64,000 nt of DNA from CAILUG01 sp903844415. Its GTDB lineage: Bacteria; Pseudomonadota; Gammaproteobacteria; Pseudomonadales; Pseudohongiellaceae. The translations under genes were made by a program, and so were the position numbers. This document shows positions 34,751 through 42,938 of the stretch, piece after piece. Position 1 is the stretch's first letter. Each line of letters begins with the position of its first letter. The stretch lies in contig CANJTS010000002.1 in the NCBI GenBank assembly GCA_947477655.1, positions 310,001 to 374,000 of the forward strand, written 5' to 3'. The notes beneath the pieces are model-generated. The model had not been told where the DNA came from, ran no database searches, and saw nothing but the letters and a program-made list of their open reading frames with translations.

Positions 34751-34888
34751 GGTGCTCTAAAAATCCAGATTTCATCCCAATTGCTTTGTTGTTTCAAAAA
34801 TTTCTTGCTTACATATCAAACATATGCAGCGCTGCGAAATCTTTCCACGCCTCGCATTTGGGCGAACTTTGAATTTTTAGATGTGCCC
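34751..34888. repeat. Inverted-repeat element upstream of trpS
   Basis: Left arm at about 34751-34773 (GGTGCTCTAAAAATCCAGATTTC) and right arm at about 34864-34888, whose reverse complement reads GGGCACATCTAAAAATTCAAAG. The arms share an imperfect ~22-base inverted repeat with identical CTAAAAAT cores. The interior includes TTGCTTTGTTGTTTC and a short CAGCGCTG palindrome. The length and ends suggest a small non-coding repeat of the palindromic or MITE kind, sitting just after the yciO stop. No coding capacity is seen. Confidence 0.55.
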
Positions 34889-35018
34889 TAAATAAGTCCC
34901 CCCAACAGGCTCGGCTTTGCCGTTATAATAACCTCTAAATATAGGCTTCGGAGCAGGTACAAAAACACCGCACGAGGATTCCTTCAACAGGCAGGGTAGT
35001 TGTGCCAGGGAGCAAGTT

Positions 35019-36233
35019 TTGAGTTCCATTGATTCGCAACGACGGGTGTTATCGGGTATGCGCCCTACTGGGCGTTTGCATTTGGGGCATCTGTACGGTG
35101 TTATTCATAACTGGGTGAAGTTGCAGCATGAATTTGAGTGTTTCTTTTTTGTTGCTGATTGGCATGCCCTGACAACACATTACGAAAATCCGCATATTAT
35201 CGAAGCTTCTGTTTGGGACATGGTGATTGATTGGTTGGCGGCAGGAGTTTCACCGAGTGCTGCCACACTTTTCATTCAGTCTAAAGTTCCAGAGCACGCG
35301 GAGTTGCACCTGCTTCTCTCAATGATAACTCCACTAGGTTGGCTGGAACGAGTGCCGAGTTATAAGGACATGCAGGAAAATCTCAAGGACAAGGAAATTG
35401 GCACTTATGGATTTCTTGGCTATCCGCTACTGCAAAGTGCCGATATTCTAATGTACCAAGCCGGGCATGTTCCGGTAGGTGCCGATCAGGTTGCCCATGT
35501 TGAACTGACAAGGGAAGTTGCTCGACGCTTCAATAATTTATATGGAAAACAACCGGATTTTGAGGAAGCTGCGCTAGCTGCCATTACTAAAATGGGCAAG
35601 AAAGTAGGGCGTCTTTATGAAGACCTGCGAAAAAAATATCAGGAGCAAGGTGATGGAGAAGCCCTGCAGCGTGCTCAAGCCCTGCTGAGAGAACAAGCCA
35701 ACATCACGCTCGGAGATCGTGAGCGTTTATTTGGTTATCTCGAAGGTGGCGGCAAGATTATTCTTGCGGAGCCACAAGCTAAATTGACTGCTGCCCCTAA
35801 AATGACAGGACTCGATGGCCGTAAGATGTCCAAGTCTTATGACAATATCATCGCACTGCGTGAAGACGTCGATGACATCAACCGCAAAATCAAAACCATG
35901 CCTACGGATCCAGCCCGTGTTCGCAAGAGTGATCCGGGTAATCCTGAGAAATGTCCGGTTTGGCAGTTGCATCAGATATTTACTGACACTACTACTCACG
36001 ATTGGGTACAGAAAGGTTGTCGTAGTGCTGGCATAGGCTGTCTGGAATGCAAAAAACCATTGATAGATGCCGTTGTAGAAGAGCTAACACCAATACGGGA
36101 AAAAGCTGTGAATTATGTAAATAATCCTGACCTGGTTAAATTTATTATTGCCGAAGGATCAGAAAAAGCTCGTGATACCGCGCGCGATACCTTGCAGGAA
36201 GTACGTCAGGCCATGGGTTTGAATTACCGATGA
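35019..36233 (+). CDS. trpS: Tryptophanyl-tRNA synthetase
   Basis: 404 residues from a TTG start at 35019 with GGGAG six bases upstream; the first in-frame ATG would remove 13 residues including the beginning of the catalytic core. The HIGH motif appears as HLGHL near residue 21, and the KMSKS loop is exact (GRKMSKSYDN). The protein is longer than E. coli TrpS owing to an insertion before KMSKS, with a KKYQEQGDG and GERLFGYLEGGGK-like segment. It charges tRNA-Trp. scpA follows after 36 bases, so trpS and the scp genes are probably one transcript. Confidence 0.94.
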   Translation: MSSIDSQRRVLSGMRPTGRLHLGHLYGVIHNWVKLQHEFECFFFVADWHALTTHYENPHIIEASVWDMVIDWLAAGVSPSAATLFIQSKVPEHAELHLLLSMITPLGWLERVPSYKDMQENLKDKEIGTYGFLGYPLLQSADILMYQAGHVPVGADQVAHVELTREVARRFNNLYGKQPDFEEAALAAITKMGKKVGRLYEDLRKKYQEQGDGEALQRAQALLREQANITLGDRERLFGYLEGGGKIILAEPQAKLTAAPKMTGLDGRKMSKSYDNIIALREDVDDINRKIKTMPTDPARVRKSDPGNPEKCPVWQLHQIFTDTTTHDWVQKGCRSAGIGCLECKKPLIDAVVEELTPIREKAVNYVNNPDLVKFIIAEGSEKARDTARDTLQEVRQAMGLNYR

Positions 36234-36269
36234 AACATACACTCGCACCAACAACAGATCACAGCAAGC

Positions 36270-37145
36270 ATGACTGACGACACAATTATCGACATCACAA
36301 CCAACGATAGTCAGCAGGGAAAAACCAGCCTGCTGGCGCGTGCTCGTTTGGACAGCCATGGCCAGCAATCAGAACTGCCATTTGCATTTGTAGCCGGTCA
36401 GGCTTACACAGATTTGCCTCGCGACCTCTATATTCCACCTGATGCACTAGAAGTTTTTCTGGAAGCATTCGAAGGTCCACTCGACCTTTTGCTTTATCTG
36501 ATCAAACGTCAAAACATAGACATACTTGAAATAAATGTGGCTGACATAACCGAACAGTACATTGCCTATGTTGACCTGATGGAATCTTCACAGTTTGAAC
36601 TGGCAGCTGAATATCTTGTTATGGCTGCAATGCTTGCCGAAATTAAATCACGTATCTTGTTACCAAGATCGGGGGATGATGAAGAAGACGAGGAAGATCC
36701 GCGCGCTATGCTCATCAGGCGTTTGCAAGAGTACGAACGCTACCGTGAAGTGGCTGAACGAGTGGATGAACTACCCCGATTGTATCGTGATATTTTTCAA
36801 GCTAGTGCACAATCTCCCGAACTGGAGCGCATACTGCCCCGCCCTGAAATGCATCTGCCTGAGTTGCTGCTGGCGTTTTCCGAAGTATTACGGCGCACTG
36901 ATCTTAATGAAAGTCATCACATTGGCCGCCAGAGTCTCACGACCCGCGAACGGATGACGCAGATTTTATTGCGCATCTCATCCAATCATTTCACCCCGAT
37001 GTTGTCGCTACTTATGAAAGACGAAGGCAAACTGGGTGTTGTAATAACATTCCTCGCCATTATGGAATTAATCAAAGAATCGCTGGTAGAACTCGCGCAA
37101 AGCGAAGATTTTGGCCCCATACATATTAAGGCGCGCTCATCATGA
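36270..37145 (+). CDS. scpA: Segregation and condensation protein A (ScpA)
   Basis: 291 residues. The kleisin N-terminal domain begins at about residue 60 with AFEGPLDLLLYLIKRQNIDI, the invariant ScpA start, and includes ELAAEYLVMAAMLAEIKSRILLP. The C-terminal winged helix is around residues 215-285. An extra N-terminal arm of about 55 residues precedes the domain, as in several gammaproteobacteria. ScpA bridges the SMC heads and binds ScpB in chromosome condensation. Its last four bases overlap scpB (ATGA). Confidence 0.93.
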   Translation: MTDDTIIDITTNDSQQGKTSLLARARLDSHGQQSELPFAFVAGQAYTDLPRDLYIPPDALEVFLEAFEGPLDLLLYLIKRQNIDILEINVADITEQYIAYVDLMESSQFELAAEYLVMAAMLAEIKSRILLPRSGDDEEDEEDPRAMLIRRLQEYERYREVAERVDELPRLYRDIFQASAQSPELERILPRPEMHLPELLLAFSEVLRRTDLNESHHIGRQSLTTRERMTQILLRISSNHFTPMLSLLMKDEGKLGVVITFLAIMELIKESLVELAQSEDFGPIHIKARSS

Positions 37146-37879
37146 TTGATGCTCAACAACTCCAAAAAATTCTCGAAGGTGTATTGCTGGCAGCTAGTAA
37201 ACCCTTGCCCCTAGATCGCCTGGAAGCTTTGTTTACCGAGACTGAACGTCCCGCACGTGAACACCTACTTGCAGCGCTTACTGCTATTGATGTGGACTGT
37301 ACTGGCAAAGGGTATGAGCTAAAAAAAGTGGCCTCTGGCTATCGTATGCAAGTACGCCAGGAATTAAGTGAATGGGTAAGCAGGCTGTGGGAAGAAAAGC
37401 CTCAGCGTTATTCGCGTGCGTTGATGGAAACTTTGTCGATTATTGCTTATCGCCAACCGATTACCCGTGGTGATATAGAGCGTATACGAGGTGTAGCTGT
37501 TAGCACCCAGATAGTACAAACGCTGCTTGAACATGAATGGGTGCGGATCGTAGGTTATCGCGATGTCCCTGGTCGGCCAGCCATGTATGCTACTACACGC
37601 CAGTTTCTGGACTATTTCAATTTGAACAGTCTAGAGCAATTACCGCCCCTGTCTGAAATTCGTGATCTGGATGAAATCAATCGTGGTTTGGCATTGGATG
37701 AAGACAAGCCTCAAGGTCGCATCTTGGAATTCCCTGTTTTTGATGGCAACAGTGATGAGCTGGAAGTAGATGCAGAAGAAGCTGCAGCAGCAGCCATAGG
37801 CACCCGCCCTATGAGTGAAATTCTTGGAATAGTGGACAGTCAGCTTGGGATAAAACCCGAGTCAGATTCTGCTGACTGA
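37142..37879 (+). CDS. scpB: Segregation and condensation protein B (ScpB)
   Basis: 245 residues with two winged-helix domains. The family motif ALMETLSIIAYRQPITRGDIE lies near residue 97, followed by IRGVAVSTQIVQTLLEHEWV and GRPAMYATTRQFLDYF. The C-terminus has an acidic, low-complexity tail. ScpB dimers clamp ScpA and activate the SMC complex. The overlap with scpA keeps the two in proportion. rluB follows after 161 bases with no visible terminator. Confidence 0.93.
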   Translation: MIDAQQLQKILEGVLLAASKPLPLDRLEALFTETERPAREHLLAALTAIDVDCTGKGYELKKVASGYRMQVRQELSEWVSRLWEEKPQRYSRALMETLSIIAYRQPITRGDIERIRGVAVSTQIVQTLLEHEWVRIVGYRDVPGRPAMYATTRQFLDYFNLNSLEQLPPLSEIRDLDEINRGLALDEDKPQGRILEFPVFDGNSDELEVDAEEAAAAAIGTRPMSEILGIVDSQLGIKPESDSAD

Positions 37880-38040
37880 GTGCAGCGGGGATTTTGGTTA
37901 GAAGCGGCTACTATATTTCTGTCGGTTATTGTCTGCTCCTAGCGCTCAAAGGTCACCAAAATATACCCTGGGCTCAATCCGAGAGTCACACGCAATTTAC
38001 TATAAACATACCAAGCTCTTTAATTTCGTGAGAAATCAAC

Positions 38041-38931
38041 ATGGATGAAAAAATACAAAAAGTACTAGCCCGTGCCGGTTTTGGTTCGCGTCGCGAATTG
38101 GAAGAATGGATAACTGCAGGTCGCGTCAAGGTCAATGGCAAAGTCGCTAGTCTCGGTGACCGCATAACAGCTCAAGACAAAATCTTGGTAGACGGCAAAA
38201 AATTGGCCACGACAGAAGCTGTGGTCAATCAAACTGTTCTACTTTATAACAAACCGCTTGGTGAAATTTGTTCGCGCAATGATCCCGAGGGCCGGCCCAC
38301 AGTATTTGATCATCTACCACGGTTGAATCATTCGCGCTGGGTAGCTGTGGGTCGACTCGACATCAATACAACTGGATTGCTGCTCTTCACTACTGATGGT
38401 GATCTTGCCAATAAACTGATGCATCCTTCCACCCAGATTGAACGCGAATATGCGGTACGGGTGATGGGTGAAGTAACTCCTCAAATCATTAAGACCCTGC
38501 AAACTGGTGTACAGTTAGAAGATGGTGTTGCGTTATTTAGCGATATCCGTGATGGTGGTGGCGAAGGAGCTAATCATTGGTATCACGTAACTTTGATGGA
38601 AGGTCGCAACCGCGAAGTGCGTCGCTTGTGGGAATCGCAAGGTCTGAAGATTAGTCGATTGAAAAGAGTTCGTTACGGTAGCATTCTGATTCCGAGTTAC
38701 GTCAAAGCGGGTAAATACGTTGAGCTGCCCACTCCGGAAGTTCGCTCACTCTATACTTTGGCCGGATTGAAATGGCGTTTGGGTCAAAAACCTGCAGACC
38801 TTTCCAGTCGCTACGAAGCCCTCAAACGTGGTGACAAGAAAGTTGCGCCCCCGAAGGATAAACGCAGAAAAACTCCGGTTGGACGTGTACCCGCAAAGAA
38901 AAGTGCTGTGCCTAAAAATAAAAAAGTATAA
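38041..38931 (+). CDS. rluB: 23S rRNA pseudouridine(2605) synthase RluB
   Basis: 296 residues. An S4 domain (LARAGFGSRRELEEWI) is followed by the catalytic motif GRLDINTTGLLLFT with the active-site Asp at about residue 105, the MEGRNREVRRLWE segment and a Lys/Arg-rich tail (about 260-296). RluB modifies U2605 in helix 89 of 23S rRNA. Its position after scpB is the standard gammaproteobacterial one. The TAA stop is followed by 41 more in-frame sense codons before the next stop, described separately. Confidence 0.92.
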   Translation: MDEKIQKVLARAGFGSRRELEEWITAGRVKVNGKVASLGDRITAQDKILVDGKKLATTEAVVNQTVLLYNKPLGEICSRNDPEGRPTVFDHLPRLNHSRWVAVGRLDINTTGLLLFTTDGDLANKLMHPSTQIEREYAVRVMGEVTPQIIKTLQTGVQLEDGVALFSDIRDGGGEGANHWYHVTLMEGRNREVRRLWESQGLKISRLKRVRYGSILIPSYVKAGKYVELPTPEVRSLYTLAGLKWRLGQKPADLSSRYEALKRGDKKVAPPKDKRRKTPVGRVPAKKSAVPKNKKV

Positions 38932-39071
38932 ATATTTGTTAAAGCTATCGCGCAGAAAATCACTGTCAAGACTATCACTGACGAGGATATGGAGATCGAG
39001 AACAAGTCTGATGAATTCTTAATGAGGACCTTCAGAGAACCGAATATTTCCAAACAGTAAGAAACGCAATT

Positions 39072-39812
39072 TTATTGGGCTTCGAACCTTTTTCCTTGTT
39101 CATGCAAACTCTCATCACCCATCAAATAAAGATACAAAGGCATCAGGTGCTCGGGCTGCGGTAGCGAGGCCGGATTTTCGGCCGGGAAAATAGCTTTGCG
39201 CAAAGCGGTGGCGCAGGGGCCAGGGTTGAGTGAGTTTACTCTTATGTGTGAAGTGTTCTGCAGCTCTTGATGAAAAATTTCCATCAACGTTTCTACTCCA
39301 TGTTTGGCAACAGCATAAGCGCCCCAATAAGCCCGTGTTGAACGGCCGGCTCGTGAAGAAGTAAAAATAAGTGAAGCCGTCGGTGCTAACAACAGCAAGG
39401 GCAAACAATATTTGCTGAGGCTAAAGCCCGCCGTTAAATTTACTTGAAGTACTTTATTCCAACTGCTTAGAGAAATATGTTGCAGGGGCAAGGTAGCGGA
39501 TGAGGTTCCAGCGCTGTGGAGTAATCCGTCCAATCTGCCGAATTCATTGGTTAGAGTGTTGGCAATTTCCTGATATTCGTTGTCACCAGCTGTTTCGAGA
39601 TCGACAACCATCAATGCAGGTTCGGCTCCGCCTGCCTTGACAATGCCGTCATAAGTGGCTTCAAGTTTTTTTTCTGTTCTACCGAGCAATATCACGGTTG
39701 CACCGTGTTGCGCATAAATAAGAGCAGCTGCTCGTCCCAAGCCGGAACCTGCACCGGTGACCAGCACGATTTTGTTTTTAAGTAAGTCTGGTGGTGCCTG
39801 ATACTGAAACAT
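39072..39812 (-). CDS. yciK: Short-chain dehydrogenase YciK
   Basis: 246 residues from the ATG at 39812 (MFQYQAPPDLL), which matches YciK; the longer frame extends 31 codons into mupP. The Rossmann motif GAGSGLGRA lies at about residues 20-28, the active-site Ser in IFTSSRAGR and the YxxxK in YAVAKHG. YciK is a conserved SDR of uncertain substrate whose gene commonly follows mupP and ubiG. Here it starts 4 bases after the mupP stop, so the two are co-transcribed. It faces rluB tail-to-tail. Confidence 0.9.
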   Translation of the reverse strand: MFQYQAPPDLLKNKIVLVTGAGSGLGRAAALIYAQHGATVILLGRTEKKLEATYDGIVKAGGAEPALMVVDLETAGDNEYQEIANTLTNEFGRLDGLLHSAGTSSATLPLQHISLSSWNKVLQVNLTAGFSLSKYCLPLLLLAPTASLIFTSSRAGRSTRAYWGAYAVAKHGVETLMEIFHQELQNTSHIRVNSLNPGPCATALRKAIFPAENPASLPQPEHLMPLYLYLMGDESLHEQGKRFEAQ

Positions 39813-39816
39813 GATG

Positions 39817-40494
39817 TTATTTTTTGCTGTTGTTGAGTTGACTGGCGAGTTGGTTGATGAGATCCAGTGGTGTCCTGGAAATAATACTGGCTCCCCATTG
39901 TTCAATGGGTTTGTCGTCTGGCAGATAACCCCAGCTTACTGCTATCCCTGGCATGCCGGCATTAATTGCTGCTTCGATGTCGCGGGGATGATCCCCCACG
40001 TAACAAGTGTGTGCCGGTGTAACTCCAAGTTGTTTGCAGGCAAGTAACAAGCCGGCAGGATCTGGTTTGCTTATGCCTACATCGTCGGGACACACGAGTG
40101 TTGCGCAGGTTGAAAATTCTTCGAAGAAGGTAACTAAGGGTTTGCTGAAGCGACGCGCCTTGTTGGTCATGATGCCCCATTGCGCTCCCCGCTCATTCAA
40201 GGAGTTGAGCAGTGCATCGATATCTGCAAACAGTATTGCTTGGGTTGATTTAATCTGATGTGCGTATCTTTGTAGAAATTCCGCTAAAAGATCGGGTAAA
40301 CGAAGATCATCTACGGGCATGCCGAAACCTTGGCTCACCAAGGTAGTTGCGCCGGCAGAAACAAACTTGCGCACGTTTGCTGCGGTCACTACAGCTTGGC
40401 CATGATCCACCAACATCTGATTTAGAATTATGGTGAAATCGGGTTCTGTGTCTAGCAGGGTGCCATCGAGGTCAAACAATACCGCTTGTAACAA
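39817..40494 (-). CDS. mupP: N-acetylmuramic acid 6-phosphate phosphatase MupP (HAD family)
   Basis: 225 residues. The HAD nucleophile motif DLDGTLLDTEP has Asp8 and Asp10, a Thr/Lys region follows (IMTNKARRF), and the Mg-binding GDHPRDIEAA is near residue 172. Phosphoglycolate phosphatase is the alternative name for such proteins. The position between ubiG and yciK is that of Pseudomonas mupP, which acts in the AmgK/MurU cell-wall recycling route. Naming therefore rests on gene order. amgK and murU are not in the window. Confidence 0.82.
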   Translation of the reverse strand: MLQAVLFDLDGTLLDTEPDFTIILNQMLVDHGQAVVTAANVRKFVSAGATTLVSQGFGMPVDDLRLPDLLAEFLQRYAHQIKSTQAILFADIDALLNSLNERGAQWGIMTNKARRFSKPLVTFFEEFSTCATLVCPDDVGISKPDPAGLLLACKQLGVTPAHTCYVGDHPRDIEAAINAGMPGIAVSWGYLPDDKPIEQWGASIISRTPLDLINQLASQLNNSKK

Positions 40495-40552
40495 GGTGTC
40501 TCCTTGATTATTTAGTTCTTAACCAACGCTGTTTCTAAGAGTCAACTTACGG

Positions 40553-41266
40553 TTAATCGAGCAAGGGTTTCTGCAAATGCATGATGTAATTGACATCAAC
40601 ATCGCTGCCCAGTTTGTAAGTGCGCGTTAGCGGATTGTAAGTCATGCCGGTAAGTTCGACCATTGAAAACCCAGCTTGTCGAGTCCATTGCGCTAGCTCG
40701 GCAGGTCGGATGAATTTGCTGTAGTCATGTGTGCCGCGAGGCAGCATCCTAAGCACATATTCGGCACCTACAACTGCCAACAGCCAAGCCTTCGGGTTGC
40801 GATTTATGGTCGACAGGAACAAGTGGCCACCAGGTTGCAGCAAGGCAAAACAACTGTTGATGACGGCGGCAGGATCCGGCACATGTTCAAGCATTTCCAG
40901 GCATGTGACCACGTCGAAACTGCACGGGTACTGTTGTGCAAACTCTTCAGCTGTAGCTTTTGCGTAGGAGATAGTGAGTTTGCTCTCAAGCAAATGTAAA
41001 CGTGCCACAGCAAGCGGAGCTGCGCCCATGTCGATACCGGTAACTAATGCACCACGATATGCCATTCCTTCGCTTAGAATGCCACCACCACAACCTACAT
41101 CCAGCACTTTTTTGCCAACCAGATTCACTTTGCTGTCGATCAAACCAAGCCGCAAGGGATTGATATCGTGTAATGGTTTGAATTCACTGTTGCGATCCCA
41201 CCAGCGGCTGGCCAATTTTTCAAATTTGGCAATTTCAGAAGCATCGACGTTATTGTGAATTGTCAT
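40553..41266 (-). CDS. ubiG: Ubiquinone biosynthesis O-methyltransferase UbiG
   Basis: 237 residues from the ATG at 41266 (MTIHNNVDASEIAKFE), which fits the UbiG family start better than the frame beginning 11 codons upstream. SAM motif LDVGCGGGILSE is at about residue 52, with ASRWWD before it and MLEHVPDP after it. UbiG performs both O-methylations of the ubiquinone head group at the inner membrane. The start overlaps the mtaD stop (ATGA), so the two are coupled, as in Pseudomonas. Confidence 0.93.
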   Translation of the reverse strand: MTIHNNVDASEIAKFEKLASRWWDRNSEFKPLHDINPLRLGLIDSKVNLVGKKVLDVGCGGGILSEGMAYRGALVTGIDMGAAPLAVARLHLLESKLTISYAKATAEEFAQQYPCSFDVVTCLEMLEHVPDPAAVINSCFALLQPGGHLFLSTINRNPKAWLLAVVGAEYVLRMLPRGTHDYSKFIRPAELAQWTRQAGFSMVELTGMTYNPLTRTYKLGSDVDVNYIMHLQKPLLD

Positions 41267-42615
41267 AGTGTTGATGACTCTTTTATTTGCTCGGCCCACT
41301 GTTTGGAAGTTTGCAATAGTTGATCAAGGTCAATACCAGTAAGTTTGCCTTTTTCCACCACCAACTTTCCTTGTACCCACACATGGCTGACTTGCGCAGA
41401 ATGTGCGCTATAAACAAGAGTAGATGCCACATCATAAACCGGCTGGGTATTTGGAGCGTCCAGATTCACGGCGATCAAGTCTGCTATTTTGCCGACTTCC
41501 AATGTGCCGATTTGCTCCTCTAGACCCAAGACGCGGGCACCGTTAATAGTCGCCATCTGCAAGACCTGCCAGGCGGGTAAAACACTGGCATCGTTGCTCA
41601 CACCTTTGGCGAGTAGTGCTGCCAGCCGCATTTCGGTGAACATGTCGAGATTATTGTTGCTTGCACAACTGTCGGTACCCAGTGCCACATTCACGCCGGC
41701 ATTAAGTAGATCTACAACCCGGCAAAAGCCACTGGCTAGTTTTAGATTGGAAGCAGGGCAATGCACAACTTGCACGCCGTGATTGGCCAGCAAGCTGATT
41801 TCTGCATCCAGTAATTGCGTCATATGAATGCACTGTAAACGAGGATTGAGCAGGCCAAGTTGGTGCAATCTTTCCAATGGTCTTAATCCGTTCGTTTTGA
41901 TGGCATCCTGAATTTCTCGGGCATTTTCATGCATGTGAATGTGAACACCCAGATCCAGTTCGTTAGCAAGCGTAGCGGCTTTTACCAATGAGGCATCCGA
42001 AACTGTATAGGGTGCATGTGGGCCGAATACCACGCTGATCAAATCATTGTTGCGATACTGGTCGTGCAATTGAGTCGCTTTGGCAATGTAGTCGTCAGCG
42101 TTGTGTGCCCACGCAGTAGGGTGCTCAAAAATTGGGCTAGCCAACTGCACACGTATACCAATTGCACTCGCTTGCCTTGCGATCTGATCAGGGAAAAAAT
42201 ACATGTCGCTGAAACAAGTTGTACCTGCCAATAACATTTCAGCCATGGCGAGACGCGAGCCGTCCGCAACAAAGGTTTCGTTTAGCCAGCGTGCTTCAGT
42301 TGGCCAGATTTTTTGTTCCAGCCAAGTGTGTAAGGGCAGGTCATCGGCAAAACCGCGCAGCAAACTCATCGGGCCATGACCATGAGCATTGATGAGGCCG
42401 GGCAAAACCACATGTGAATCCAGTGTGAATTCCTGCTGGGCTTGATAGCGTGACTTGATGTGTGCGGTGGTTCCTAGTTCCACAATGCGGTTTTGCTTGA
42501 ACACTAGACTGTGATGTTCAAGAACCTGTCCAGTTTTTGCCATTGGTAATACCCAGCGCGCATGCAAAATTGTATCTGCTTGTGCAAGTGGAATTGACAT
42601 AAAAAAGTTATCCAT
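41263..42615 (-). CDS. mtaD: 5-methylthioadenosine/S-adenosylhomocysteine deaminase (TRZ/ATZ family)
   Basis: 450 residues of the amidohydrolase superfamily. Metal and substrate motifs are NAHGHGPMSLLRG (about 75-87), IHMHENAREI (about 220), a LGTDSCASNNNLD loop (about 320) and a C-terminal WVQGKLVVEKGK. MtaD deaminates methylthioadenosine or S-adenosylhomocysteine, allowing salvage of the purine and thiomethyl groups. Gene order mtaD-ubiG-mupP-yciK with gyrA divergent is as in Pseudomonas. The start codon at 42615 is followed by another in-frame ATG at 42600. Neither has a strong ribosome-binding site. Confidence 0.88.
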   Translation of the reverse strand: MDNFFMSIPLAQADTILHARWVLPMAKTGQVLEHHSLVFKQNRIVELGTTAHIKSRYQAQQEFTLDSHVVLPGLINAHGHGPMSLLRGFADDLPLHTWLEQKIWPTEARWLNETFVADGSRLAMAEMLLAGTTCFSDMYFFPDQIARQASAIGIRVQLASPIFEHPTAWAHNADDYIAKATQLHDQYRNNDLISVVFGPHAPYTVSDASLVKAATLANELDLGVHIHMHENAREIQDAIKTNGLRPLERLHQLGLLNPRLQCIHMTQLLDAEISLLANHGVQVVHCPASNLKLASGFCRVVDLLNAGVNVALGTDSCASNNNLDMFTEMRLAALLAKGVSNDASVLPAWQVLQMATINGARVLGLEEQIGTLEVGKIADLIAVNLDAPNTQPVYDVASTLVYSAHSAQVSHVWVQGKLVVEKGKLTGIDLDQLLQTSKQWAEQIKESSTL

Positions 42616-42938
42616 AACTGCCGCCGGGTAGGCTAAAAGCAGACAGCCGAGGAGTATACAGATTCTTACTTAAAAGAAGAACTTGAGGGGCCTTTGGGTG
42701 GGTGATTTTGGCAGCAAAACAGTCTGGTTTTTAGTGCAGAAAACCAGGCCTGTTGTGCTAGAATTCAAGCTGCTTTTGGAGTAAAAAAAAATACGGTCAA
42801 TCAAGTGCTTACAATGCACTGGCAAGGCTGCATACAAAGCCTTTGTCATGGCGGAAACCAAGATCAAAAGTATTTATAAATTGGCATCTCCCAGATCACT
42901 AAATCTGGGTAAAACGGCGGGGAGCTAGAAGTACGCGC
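42616..42938. promoter_or_regulatory. Divergent mtaD-gyrA region with two inverted repeats
   Basis: 323 bases without a supported gene. Two inverted repeats stand out: CTGGTTTT-TAGTGCAG-AAAACCAG (42724-42747), just before an extended -10 candidate TGCTAGAAT (42756-42764), and CCCAGAT-CACTAA-ATCTGGG (42890-42909), 29 bases before the gyrA start. The first may be an operator or a supercoiling-sensitive promoter part, and the second may be a leader hairpin of the gyrA mRNA. A GGGGAG ribosome-binding site precedes gyrA at about 42919-42924. Confidence 0.45.
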
